The notes beneath the pieces were generated by a model. That model made no database searches and had not been told where the DNA came from. It saw only the letters and a program-made list of their open reading frames with translations. A program made the translations under genes and the position numbers. From Dehalococcoidia bacterium (GTDB lineage Bacteria; Chloroflexota; Dehalococcoidia; JAENJB01), in NCBI GenBank assembly GCA_030690705.1, contig JAUYGE010000024.1:1-5510 (forward strand): DNA of 5,510 nucleotides, in the 5' to 3' direction. This document shows positions 1 to 5,161 of the stretch, piece by piece. Positions within the stretch are counted from its first letter, which is position 1; each line of letters begins with the position of its first letter.

Positions 1-170
1 TCGGATATGTTTGGGACCATACAGAGGGGAGCCATATGATTCTTTTGAGTCCAGGCAAGCGCAGACTCTCGGTACCAAGACATGACGAATTGGGGCCCGG
101 CCTGTTGAGAAACTTAATCCGCGATACTGGATTAACGAGGGAAGAATTTATCAAATTGCTAAGAGACTGA
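1..170 (+). CDS. hicA: HicA-family mRNA interferase toxin, C-terminal part (5' end outside window)
   Basis: An open frame enters from the left edge (first full codon at 3) and ends with TGA at 168-170, giving 55 residues. They read like the C-terminal two thirds of a HicA/YcfA toxin. A 'TEGSHMIL' segment (visible residues 7-14) carries the family's catalytic Gly-Ser-His at 9-11. A basic strand 'RRLSVPRH' (20-27) follows, and then the helical end 'GPGLLRNLIRDTGLTREEF', which matches the usual 'kPGtLrsIlrqaGLs.eEFl' pattern. HicA proteins are about 60-80 aa, dsRBD-like ribonucleases that cleave mRNA and are neutralised by HicB. No HicB gene follows, because the next gene is convergent with its stop only 19 bp away, so any antitoxin must lie upstream outside the window. 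An internal ATG at 36-38 falls just after the catalytic His and is not a plausible start. The assignment rests on motif recognition. Confidence 0.85.
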   Translation, partial: GYVWDHTEGSHMILLSPGKRRLSVPRHDELGPGLLRNLIRDTGLTREEFIKLLRD

Positions 171-189
171 GAGCTAAGTCAACTCCCCC

Positions 190-633
190 CTACTCTATCT
201 GCCAGTCTCTGTAGCCCTGCTGAATGGTGGCGACGTATTCGGGGGAGGGTTTTCCCTCCTGGGCCAGGTCTCGCTTGATGTAGATCACCGCCTCCAACCA
301 CTCGTCATCCTCAGTGACCACCATGACATTGTGCCGGTCATACAGGCCCTCGTTGTAACCTTCAGACTTGTCCAGCGACTGCAAGTCTCTGGTTGAAATC
401 TCGTATACTGCCCCGGCCACCCTCTCACCCTGCAGCCGCTTGAGGGTGGCCGTCCCACCACGAGTCTGCCGCGACCACCCGGTGAATATCATCTTGTGGT
501 TGGGCAAGAAAGCCGGAAATTTCGGTTTCGAGTCCGGGCATCGCTGGGCCATCTGCTTCTTGCTCAGGTTCGAGGCATAGGCAAAGTAGTAGAGCTTGCC
601 TGTACCTTCTGGCCGACGGATGGGACGCTCCAT
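190..633 (-). CDS. gamma-glutamylcyclotransferase-like protein (GGCT/AIG2-like fold)
   Basis: This 147-aa protein resembles bacterial members of the gamma-glutamylcyclotransferase superfamily, which release 5-oxoproline from gamma-glutamyl amino acids or amines. The N-terminal substrate-loop signature is 'YYFAYASNL' at residues 15-23, where most relatives have Y-G-S-N; here Ala replaces the Gly. The usual 'G..A.l....G..V.GavYeIs' barrel strand spans about 59-80. 'LDKSEGYNEGLYDR' at 87-100 contains Glu91, the expected catalytic acid. The protein is cytosolic with no signal peptide or membrane segment. The ATG at 633 was chosen because it lies 2 bp after the TAG of the upstream ferredoxin gene; an in-frame GTG at 678 would overlap that gene by 43 bp and has no ribosome-binding site. 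Only a poorly spaced GGTAGG precedes the ATG, so translation is probably coupled to the ferredoxin. It is the last gene of the leftward unit. The true substrate is unknown. Confidence 0.82.
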   Translation of the reverse strand: MERPIRRPEGTGKLYYFAYASNLSKKQMAQRCPDSKPKFPAFLPNHKMIFTGWSRQTRGGTATLKRLQGERVAGAVYEISTRDLQSLDKSEGYNEGLYDRHNVMVVTEDDEWLEAVIYIKRDLAQEGKPSPEYVATIQQGYRDWQIE

Positions 634-635
634 AC

Positions 636-854
636 CTACCACGGCAGCGGTATCCTTCTCTCGTAGACGGGGATGCACGTGATGGCATTCTCGGGGCAGA
701 CGCGCTCACAGAGGAAGCAGCTCTGGCAGTCCCTGAGGTACTTGATGAACGCCTTCTGCCTCTCCCCGTCCATCTTCAGGACGTCCATCGGGCAGTAGTC
801 AACGCAGATAGCGCAGCCGGTACACATGGAGACATCTATCTTCCTTACGCCCAT
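636..854 (-). CDS. small dicluster 2x[4Fe-4S] ferredoxin, partner of the adjacent flavoprotein
   Basis: This 72-aa bacterial-type ferredoxin has two complete cluster motifs. The first is CxxCxxCxxxCP at C11, C14, C17 and C21; the second is CxxCxxCxxxCP at C43, C46, C49 and C53. An extra Cys60 follows. The 21-residue stretch between the motifs ends in 'KAFIKYLRDCQSC', resembling AprB-like and other ferredoxins that serve a flavoprotein subunit. The C-terminus 'ERRIPLPW' is short and proline/tryptophan-ended, and could be a docking tail. The ATG at 854 overlaps the end of the flavoprotein gene by 10 bp and has GGGAG (865-861 on the minus strand) 6 nt upstream, which fixes this start over much longer in-frame alternatives. 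Inferred role: electron carrier to or from the 579-aa flavoprotein, as AprB is to AprA. No membrane anchor subunit is encoded nearby, so the complex is probably cytosolic. Confidence 0.9.
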   Translation of the reverse strand: MGVRKIDVSMCTGCAICVDYCPMDVLKMDGERQKAFIKYLRDCQSCFLCERVCPENAITCIPVYERRIPLPW

Positions 855-2584
855 TTCACGCTCCCGTTCTCGACGCGTATTATGCCCTGTTTCTCCGCCG
901 CCCGCCACAGGGGATGAAGCACCTTCTCCACGGGCGGCCTGAGCTTGTACCGCTCCAGGGGCACCGGGGCCGCCCCAAGCTCCATCCGGTCGCCGTCCCT
1001 CTTGACCGTCACCAGCTTCACCCACTCCGTATGGTCCAAATAGGGATAGTCCTCCCGCAGGGACTCCCTCGACTCTCTCCTGTAAAGCGCGCTCTCCAGC
1101 ATCATCCGAGCCACCAGGGCGATGTTGCCCGCCTCATGCGCCATCCGCAGATAGTGCGGGTCATAGGCCTGCAACAGAGGCACCTGGCCGTGCCAGATGC
1201 CCTCCACCTCCTGCAAGGCCGCTTTCAGGCGCTCCTCATGCCTCAGTACCAGAACGTCGTAGGGCATGAGAGCCTCCTGAACGGATAACAGGACCTGGTC
1301 GGGCTCGATGCCGTCCCTTCTCTTCAGAGGAGCGAACATGCGCTCCCTGAATTCAGCTACCTGCTCACGGCTTATCTTCGGAGGCGGTACTTCGCTGGCA
1401 TACCCGGCGGCATACTTGCCGGCCCTCGCCCCGGAGGTCATGGCCCCGGGCAGCGCCGTCTGCCCCTCCGGTCCCACCGCCGGCATGGTGTCGCCGCAGG
1501 TGAAGAGGCCCGGCAGGGTGGTCTCATACCTGCTGTTCACCAGCAGCCCGCCGTTGCAGCTCGGGCCTTCGATGACCCACTCGATCCTTTTCACGAACCT
1601 GTCCCCGACCACCACTCCCGCCCTCTCGTACATCATCAGGGGCAGGGGTATCACCCGCTTCATGCGCTGCACTTTTTCCGGCTCAACGCCGGTCATGTCC
1701 AGGTAGAGCGGCGTTCTCCCCCGCCTGGCCTCTATGGCGCAAGCGACGCTCAGGATGCCAAGCTCCGTCCGCTCTTTCAGGGCCGGGTCGAATGTCTCGG
1801 CGAACCGCCGGCCGTCGGAGTTCACCAGTAGGCCGCCGGCGCCCAGATACATGTTGTTGCCCGGGCCGATGTCGTAGTGGGCCGGCCCTGTATTCGGCAC
1901 CGCGCTGTCCAGGCCGGCCAGCGTCACCCCCGCCCGGTAGGCAGCGGCCATGCCGTCTCCGGTGACGTTGCGGTGGCCGGGACGGCGCCCCTTCATGAAG
2001 CCTCTGCCGGTGGCCAGGACAACGCTCCGTGCATAGAACTCGTAGACCTGCCCGCTCTCGGTGCTGAAGCCTATAGCTCCGGCGGCCCCGCCCCCATCCG
2101 TCAGCAGGTCGGTGACCATCACCCGGTCGACAATCTTCACCCCTTTTTCAATGGCCGCCTTCCGCATGGCCTCCATCATCCTGTAGCCGCCGCGGAACAT
2201 CACCCGCCGGTAGATGCCGCGGGCCAGGATGCGGTCGAACTTGCCGTCCGGGGTCTTCTCAAACTCCACCCCGAAGCTGTCCATCTCCCTGATGCGGTCG
2301 TAGACGTCGTCCAGGTGCTGGGCCAGCCTCTCCTGGTCGCACAGGAAATGGGACCTCAACACGCTTTCATAGACAGCCTTATCCCGGTCATCCTCATGGG
2401 GGAAGAAGGTGCGAATCACCCCGGCGCCAAAGGCGCTGCAACCGCTTCTCCCCACCGAAGCCTTGTCCACCTGGACTACATGTGATGCGCCCGCTTCCCT
2501 TGCCTTAATAGCGGCAAAGGTACCCGCCAGGCCACCGCCGATGACCAGGACATCGATATCCCGCATGACTACCTCGTCAGCCAT
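845..2584 (-). CDS. FAD-dependent oxidoreductase of the succinate dehydrogenase/fumarate reductase/AprA flavoprotein superfamily
   Basis: This is a 579-aa soluble flavoprotein. The N-terminal Rossmann motif is G16-G-G-L-A-G21, with Asp40 at the end of strand 2 for the ADP ribose. 'ATGRG' lies at 191-195, 'TGDG' at 208-211, and 'GAGGLLVNSDGRRF' at 248-261 is a typical capping-domain entry. The FAD-closing 'GLFTCGD' is at 359-365. The helical C-terminal domain has the family signature 'ESRESLREDYP' (504-514). Arg272 in 'KERTEL' may match the general-acid Arg of SdhA. The His that binds FAD covalently in SdhA is absent ('GRSGCSAFG' here), as is the 'HGANRLGGN' block ('GPEGQTALPG' here). It is therefore unlikely to be a genuine succinate dehydrogenase or fumarate reductase. 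With the overlapping dicluster ferredoxin the layout recalls AprA/AprB, but the substrate is unknown. The start at 2584 is set by AGGAGGTG 7 nt upstream; a longer frame to 2647 would run through the promoter. Confidence 0.9.
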   Translation of the reverse strand: MADEVVMRDIDVLVIGGGLAGTFAAIKAREAGASHVVQVDKASVGRSGCSAFGAGVIRTFFPHEDDRDKAVYESVLRSHFLCDQERLAQHLDDVYDRIREMDSFGVEFEKTPDGKFDRILARGIYRRVMFRGGYRMMEAMRKAAIEKGVKIVDRVMVTDLLTDGGGAAGAIGFSTESGQVYEFYARSVVLATGRGFMKGRRPGHRNVTGDGMAAAYRAGVTLAGLDSAVPNTGPAHYDIGPGNNMYLGAGGLLVNSDGRRFAETFDPALKERTELGILSVACAIEARRGRTPLYLDMTGVEPEKVQRMKRVIPLPLMMYERAGVVVGDRFVKRIEWVIEGPSCNGGLLVNSRYETTLPGLFTCGDTMPAVGPEGQTALPGAMTSGARAGKYAAGYASEVPPPKISREQVAEFRERMFAPLKRRDGIEPDQVLLSVQEALMPYDVLVLRHEERLKAALQEVEGIWHGQVPLLQAYDPHYLRMAHEAGNIALVARMMLESALYRRESRESLREDYPYLDHTEWVKLVTVKRDGDRMELGAAPVPLERYKLRPPVEKVLHPLWRAAEKQGIIRVENGSVKWA

Positions 2585-2591
2585 GAGCTTC

Positions 2592-2599
2592 CACCTCCT
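2592..2599 (-). promoter_or_regulatory. Shine-Dalgarno sequence of the 579-aa flavoprotein gene
   Basis: AGGAGGTG on the minus strand is a near-perfect match to the 16S rRNA anti-SD, with a 7-nt spacer to the ATG at 2584. It decides the start in favour of 2584 over the upstream in-frame candidate at 2647. Confidence 0.88.
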
Positions 2600-2617
2600 G
2601 AGCGGCTCTTCGAGGTG

Positions 2618-2647
2618 ATTATAGACCAGACGTGGCTGACCTGTCAC
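2618..2647 (-). promoter_or_regulatory. predicted sigma70-type promoter of the leftward flavoprotein-ferredoxin-GGCT unit
   Basis: On the minus strand GTGACA (2647-2642) is followed after 18 nt by a consensus TATAAT (2623-2618). Transcription would begin near 2611, leaving a leader of about 27 nt that holds the ribosome-binding site. The -35 box overlaps the left end of the inverted-repeat element at 2645-2706. This is a sequence match only; use of the promoter is inferred. Confidence 0.7.
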
Positions 2648-2706
2648 CCCTCATTCCCACACCGACGGATTGCTTCGGGGCTCCGCCCCTCGCAATGACG
2701 GGGGTG
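2645..2706. repeat. imperfect inverted-repeat element (dispersed 'cgtcattgcgag…gcaatc' type)
   Basis: The element of about 62 bp has imperfect terminal inverted repeats: cacccctcatt at 2645-2655 against aatgacgggggtg at 2694-2706, equal except for a 2-nt gap. Inside it lies a hairpin at 2669-2696, with a 5-bp outer stem ATTGC/GCAAT, a small asymmetric internal loop, a 5-bp GGGGC/GCCCC inner stem and a 3-nt loop. Read on the minus strand, 'cgtcattgcgag…gaagcaatc' matches a short repeat that I recall as scattered through intergenic DNA of many bacterial genomes. It sits exactly between two divergent promoters. It could be a non-autonomous miniature element or a REP-like sequence. A second copy cannot be shown within this window. 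Confidence 0.72.
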
Positions 2707-2710
2707 CAGC

Positions 2711-2740
2711 TTGACAGCCGCTGCCGATGGCCCCTATTAT
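2711..2740 (+). promoter_or_regulatory. predicted sigma70-type promoter of the rightward flavoprotein-DUF1122 unit
   Basis: A consensus TTGACA (2711-2716) is followed by an 18-nt spacer and TATTAT (2735-2740). Initiation near 2747 would give a leader of about 36 nt before the ATG at 2783. The -35 box begins only 4 bp beyond the right end of the inverted-repeat element. An in-frame TTG at 2711 is part of this -35 box rather than a start codon. Confidence 0.75.
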
Positions 2741-2771
2741 CGCCTTTCACTTAAGAGGTCACACAAGAGAG

Positions 2772-2777
2772 AGGAGG
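2772..2777 (+). promoter_or_regulatory. Shine-Dalgarno sequence of the 501-aa flavoprotein gene
   Basis: AGGAGG with a 5-nt spacer to the ATG at 2783 lies within a purine-rich GAGAGAGGAGG tract. It sets the start at 2783 rather than at the upstream TTG at 2711, which would add 24 residues encoded by promoter DNA. Confidence 0.88.
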
Positions 2778-2782
2778 CAACT

Positions 2783-4288
2783 ATGGACAGAGCCGGGAAG
2801 AGCGACGTGAAGGTGGACGTAGCGATAGTCGGGGCGGGCATGGGAGGACTGATCGCCGCCATCGAAGCCGCCGGCATGGGCGCCAGGGTGACTGTCCTCG
2901 ACAAGCTCGGCCCGATGATAGGCAAGGGCATCAAGGCCCACGGGTTCGGCTGGTTCGGCAACGAGACCTGCCGGGCAGGCGGAGGTGGGCTGGACCAGGT
3001 CGAGCCGGAGATGCCTGTCGAGGAGTTGCTCGCCCTGCACCGGAAGCAGGGATGGGGGAGGGTCGACCTCGAACTGCTGCGATTGTTCCACGAGAGGGTG
3101 CCCGGAGACATCAGGTGGCTGAGAGACGATCTGGGGCTGCCATTCACGTCGACCGGCTCACTATTTGGCTCTATCCTGCTGCAGACCGTTCATGTGAAGG
3201 GGAGGGGGCCCGGCCTGATGAGATTCCTGTACCAGGCGGCGGAGAAAAGAGGCATCGAAATCCGGTTCGAGACGAAGGTCCTGGAGCTCCTGACCGGAGA
3301 CCTCGGCGAGGTCATCGGACTGAGGGAGAGAGATGCCGGCGGGACCCGGGATATCCATGCCGGAGCGGTCGTCCTGGCTGCCGGAGGCTTCGAGGGGAAC
3401 AACGAGATGATGCTGAGGTATGTCGGGCCTCAGATTACCTACGGCGCGGTGATATCCGGGTGTCCGACCAACACCGGAGACGGCCACCAGATGGCCCTCG
3501 AGGCAGGTGCGCAGCTCGCCAACATGAGCGTATGCCACATCAATACGACCAACCAGCTTTTGAGTGAAGGGCCCACGCGACGTTTGCGAAATATCTGGCC
3601 TGGCGGGATTTATGTCAACAAGGAGGGCCAGCGCTTCATCGACGAGGGGACGGCGGACAGCGATACCCTCTCCAACGCCATCGCCTATCAACCGGGCAGT
3701 GTGGCCGCCCTCATCTTCGATGAAAGGGCGCGGTTAAAGGACCCCGAGGCCTACGCGGCCTATCCCTACAAGGACAAACTGATCAGGTCGGCGGCGACCA
3801 TCGAGAAGCTGGCTGAGACCATCGAGATGCCGTCGGCCCAGCTTCGACGGATTGTCAACGAGTTCAACGCGGCGGTAAAGGAGGGGAAGGCCCCTTCGGC
3901 GGGCTCAGGGCAGGCTCCGGGGCTGCCCATCCCCAAGACGAGGGAGGCCCACCGTCTGGAGACGCCTCCCTACTACGCCTACTATCCCGTGGTGCCCGGA
4001 CTGAACCATACCCTCGGCGGTGTGAAGATAAACACCGCCGCCCAGGTGATCGACCGCGAAAACCGCCCCATCGCCGGGCTGTATGCTGCCGGCTCTATGG
4101 TGAACTGGAGCTTCGGCAAGCCCTTCACCGTGGCGGGCGTCACCAGCTACATGGGCAACTACCACATCAGGTCTTCAAAAAAGGGTGGGGCCCTGGGCGG
4201 CCTGTCCACGGCCCTGGTCTTCGGTCGCATCGCCGGCGAACGGGCGGCCCAAGCGGCGATCAAGAAGCCGAAACGAAGGAAGAGCTGA
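2783..4288 (+). CDS. FAD_binding_2 flavoprotein, fumarate reductase/tricarballylate dehydrogenase/KstD-like, substrate unknown
   Basis: This 501-aa protein has the fold of soluble flavocytochrome c fumarate reductases, TcuA and 3-ketosteroid dehydrogenases. The Rossmann motif is G17-A-G-M-G-G22 with Asp40 binding ribose. 'AAGGFE' lies at 199-204, 'TGDG' at 231-234, and the capping domain runs roughly 235-390 ('GGIYVNKEGQRFIDE' at 274-288). The FAD domain returns with 'HTLGGVKI' (409-416), 'GLYAAGS' (432-438) and 'GGLSTALVFGRIAG' (472-485). His409 corresponds to a substrate-side His of fumarate reductases. The capping-domain Arg that acts as proton donor in Shewanella Fcc3 ('RFVNEITTRD') seems to be lost: here the segment is 'RFIDEGTADSD'. 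There is no signal peptide or heme domain, so it is probably cytosolic. Residues 370-380 come from a repeat-like insert. The C-terminal 'KKPKRRKS' is basic. It leads a two-gene unit. Fumarate reduction is unlikely; the true substrate cannot be told. Confidence 0.88.
   Translation: MDRAGKSDVKVDVAIVGAGMGGLIAAIEAAGMGARVTVLDKLGPMIGKGIKAHGFGWFGNETCRAGGGGLDQVEPEMPVEELLALHRKQGWGRVDLELLRLFHERVPGDIRWLRDDLGLPFTSTGSLFGSILLQTVHVKGRGPGLMRFLYQAAEKRGIEIRFETKVLELLTGDLGEVIGLRERDAGGTRDIHAGAVVLAAGGFEGNNEMMLRYVGPQITYGAVISGCPTNTGDGHQMALEAGAQLANMSVCHINTTNQLLSEGPTRRLRNIWPGGIYVNKEGQRFIDEGTADSDTLSNAIAYQPGSVAALIFDERARLKDPEAYAAYPYKDKLIRSAATIEKLAETIEMPSAQLRRIVNEFNAAVKEGKAPSAGSGQAPGLPIPKTREAHRLETPPYYAYYPVVPGLNHTLGGVKINTAAQVIDRENRPIAGLYAAGSMVNWSFGKPFTVAGVTSYMGNYHIRSSKKGGALGGLSTALVFGRIAGERAAQAAIKKPKRRKS
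3889..3924 (+). repeat. short dispersed-repeat-like insert within the flavoprotein coding sequence
   Basis: The segment reads 'ccccttcggcgggctcaggg' followed by 'caggctccggggct'. It closely resembles a 'CCCTTCGACAGGCTCAGGGCAGGC' type repeat that I recall from intergenic DNA of many environmental bacteria. The ends GGCCCC (3889-3894) and GGGGCT (3919-3924) can pair as a 6-bp stem, one pair being G-U. In the flavoprotein frame it encodes 'APSAGSGQAPG' (residues 370-380), a Gly/Ser/Pro-rich peptide in the linker between the capping domain and the returning FAD domain. Relatives usually have a charged stretch there. The frame stays open. Confidence 0.6.
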
Positions 4289-4291
4289 GGC

Positions 4292-5161
4292 ATGCCCACC
4301 GAGCCGTGGCGGCCCGCGCCGGAAGCCGAGGACGTCAAGAACATCCCCATCGCCTTCCTGGATGGAAGCCCCCTCGGCGCTTTCACCACGAGAGTATACC
4401 TGGGGCCGAAGAATAGCGTCGGCGCAACATACTTCCAGTTCGTAATTGTGGATGGGTCGGGGAGAGAAAGCCAGCCCGTGCTCCAGGGCCTGTCCAATAC
4501 CGGTGAATACCCGGCCTACAACTGGATTGAGGTATCGTTCTTCCAGCCCCGGGTGGCCCTCATCGCCACCGAGACGGCAAGGGCTGCCTTCGTTGACCTG
4601 AGAGAGGCGGGACTGGAAGAACCACTTTTCAAGCGCCTGGCTGACTTGCTCCCTCCGGGGGGGCACCTGATGGTGGAATATGACAGCCCGGAGCAGGAGG
4701 AAACACGACTGGGACTGGAGCGAGGCTTCCCACCCGCGGCTACCCCCGTGGGGAGCCTTCTGTATCGTGTTGGCTGCGGTCTCAGCTTCAAGGACTGGTA
4801 TTTCGCCGAAGGCGGGAGTGAAGGACCGCGCAAGCTGCAGTGTTTCAAACCGCTGAACGAAGAACTGGCCCGTTCTCATGCCAGTCTCCTGGCGCAAGAG
4901 ATGGAAGCCTTTCTCGCAACTGGAACCGCGGAACAGACAGACCATCTCAAGCGCAGGGCAATAGAGCAGGCCCATAAGATACTGAAGCGGGTGAGGGAAG
5001 ATGGCAAACCGGAGAGGAAACAGGATAGCATCAAGAAAAAGGGGAAGAGTGGACTGCAGCGGCTCAGTAGGATACTGCAGCATCTGAGGGGAAAGGGCAA
5101 ATCGGAGAGGAAACCAAATAGCAGCGACAAGAATGGAAAGGCCGGCAAGGGTAGAAAATAA
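4292..5161 (+). CDS. DUF1122-like protein with a duplicated lysine-rich C-terminal tail
   Basis: This 289-aa protein has no assigned function. Residues 1-190 look like a globular domain. 'LPPGGHLMVEYDSPEQEETR' (120-139) is followed by 'GFPPAATPVGSLLYRVGCG' (145-163) and 'FKDWYFAEGGSEGPRKLQ' (166-183). This succession, with a DWYF.EG core, is what I recall of DUF1122, a family known mainly from archaea and some bacteria; the match is from memory. 'LPPGGHLMVEY' superficially resembles a methyltransferase strand, but no SAM-binding GxGxG is visible. From about 190 the chain becomes helical and then strongly basic, with an imperfect 31-residue repeat (about 230-260 and 261-289). The ATG at 4292 lies 3 bp after the flavoprotein stop, with a weak GAAGGA (4275-4280) upstream, so translation is probably coupled. 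The gene ends with TAA at 5159-5161, directly abutting the convergent LUD gene. A nucleic-acid- or membrane-contacting tail is possible but unproven. Confidence 0.72.
   Translation: MPTEPWRPAPEAEDVKNIPIAFLDGSPLGAFTTRVYLGPKNSVGATYFQFVIVDGSGRESQPVLQGLSNTGEYPAYNWIEVSFFQPRVALIATETARAAFVDLREAGLEEPLFKRLADLLPPGGHLMVEYDSPEQEETRLGLERGFPPAATPVGSLLYRVGCGLSFKDWYFAEGGSEGPRKLQCFKPLNEELARSHASLLAQEMEAFLATGTAEQTDHLKRRAIEQAHKILKRVREDGKPERKQDSIKKKGKSGLQRLSRILQHLRGKGKSERKPNSSDKNGKAGKGRK
4978..5158 (+). repeat. in-frame tandem duplication, period 93 bp, at the 3' end of the DUF1122-like gene
   Basis: The DNA starting at 4978 (gatactgaagcgggtgaggg) recurs at 5071 (gatactgcagcatctgaggg) and stays in register, without gaps that I can see, to the end of the gene. 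Both copies contain 'cggagaggaaac'. The period is 93 bp (31 codons), so the reading frame is kept. The proteins align as 'ILKRVREDGKPERKQDS' against 'ILQHLRGKGKSERKPNS'. The second copy is slightly shorter at its end. The similarity is clearly above chance but diverged, so this is an old duplication. Confidence 0.75.

Noticed and set aside
634..678. N-terminal extension of the GGCT-like protein from a GTG at 678
   Set aside because: It would overlap the ferredoxin gene by 43 bp, lacks a ribosome-binding site, and adds residues outside the family domain.
1877..2485. A 202-codon open frame on the plus strand opposite the 579-aa flavoprotein
   Set aside because: The translation is rich in His, Pro and Ala with no domain signature, which is typical of an antisense shadow of a GC-rich gene.
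845..2584. Calling the 579-aa flavoprotein AprA or SdhA
   Set aside because: The covalent-FAD His and the HGANRLGGN block of SdhA are absent, and no sulfate-activation gene (sat, qmo) is in the window to support AprA.
2711..2782. N-terminal extension of the 501-aa flavoprotein from a TTG at 2711
   Set aside because: The TTG is part of a consensus -35 box, and a strong AGGAGG lies just before the ATG at 2783.
3052..3691. Overlapping open frames on both strands within the 501-aa flavoprotein gene
   Set aside because: Their translations are low-complexity or Arg/Pro-rich, and the flavoprotein frame has clear FAD motifs through the same DNA.
4410..4700. DUF1122-like protein as a SAM-dependent methyltransferase, because of 'LPPGGHLMVEY'
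   Set aside because: No glycine-rich SAM-binding motif is visible before it, and the following DWYF.EG segment fits DUF1122 better.
4175..5083. A 302-codon open frame on the minus strand opposite the DUF1122-like gene and the end of the flavoprotein
   Set aside because: It shows no recognisable family motif, crosses two well-supported genes and their junction, and is explained by the GC-rich codon bias of the opposite strand.
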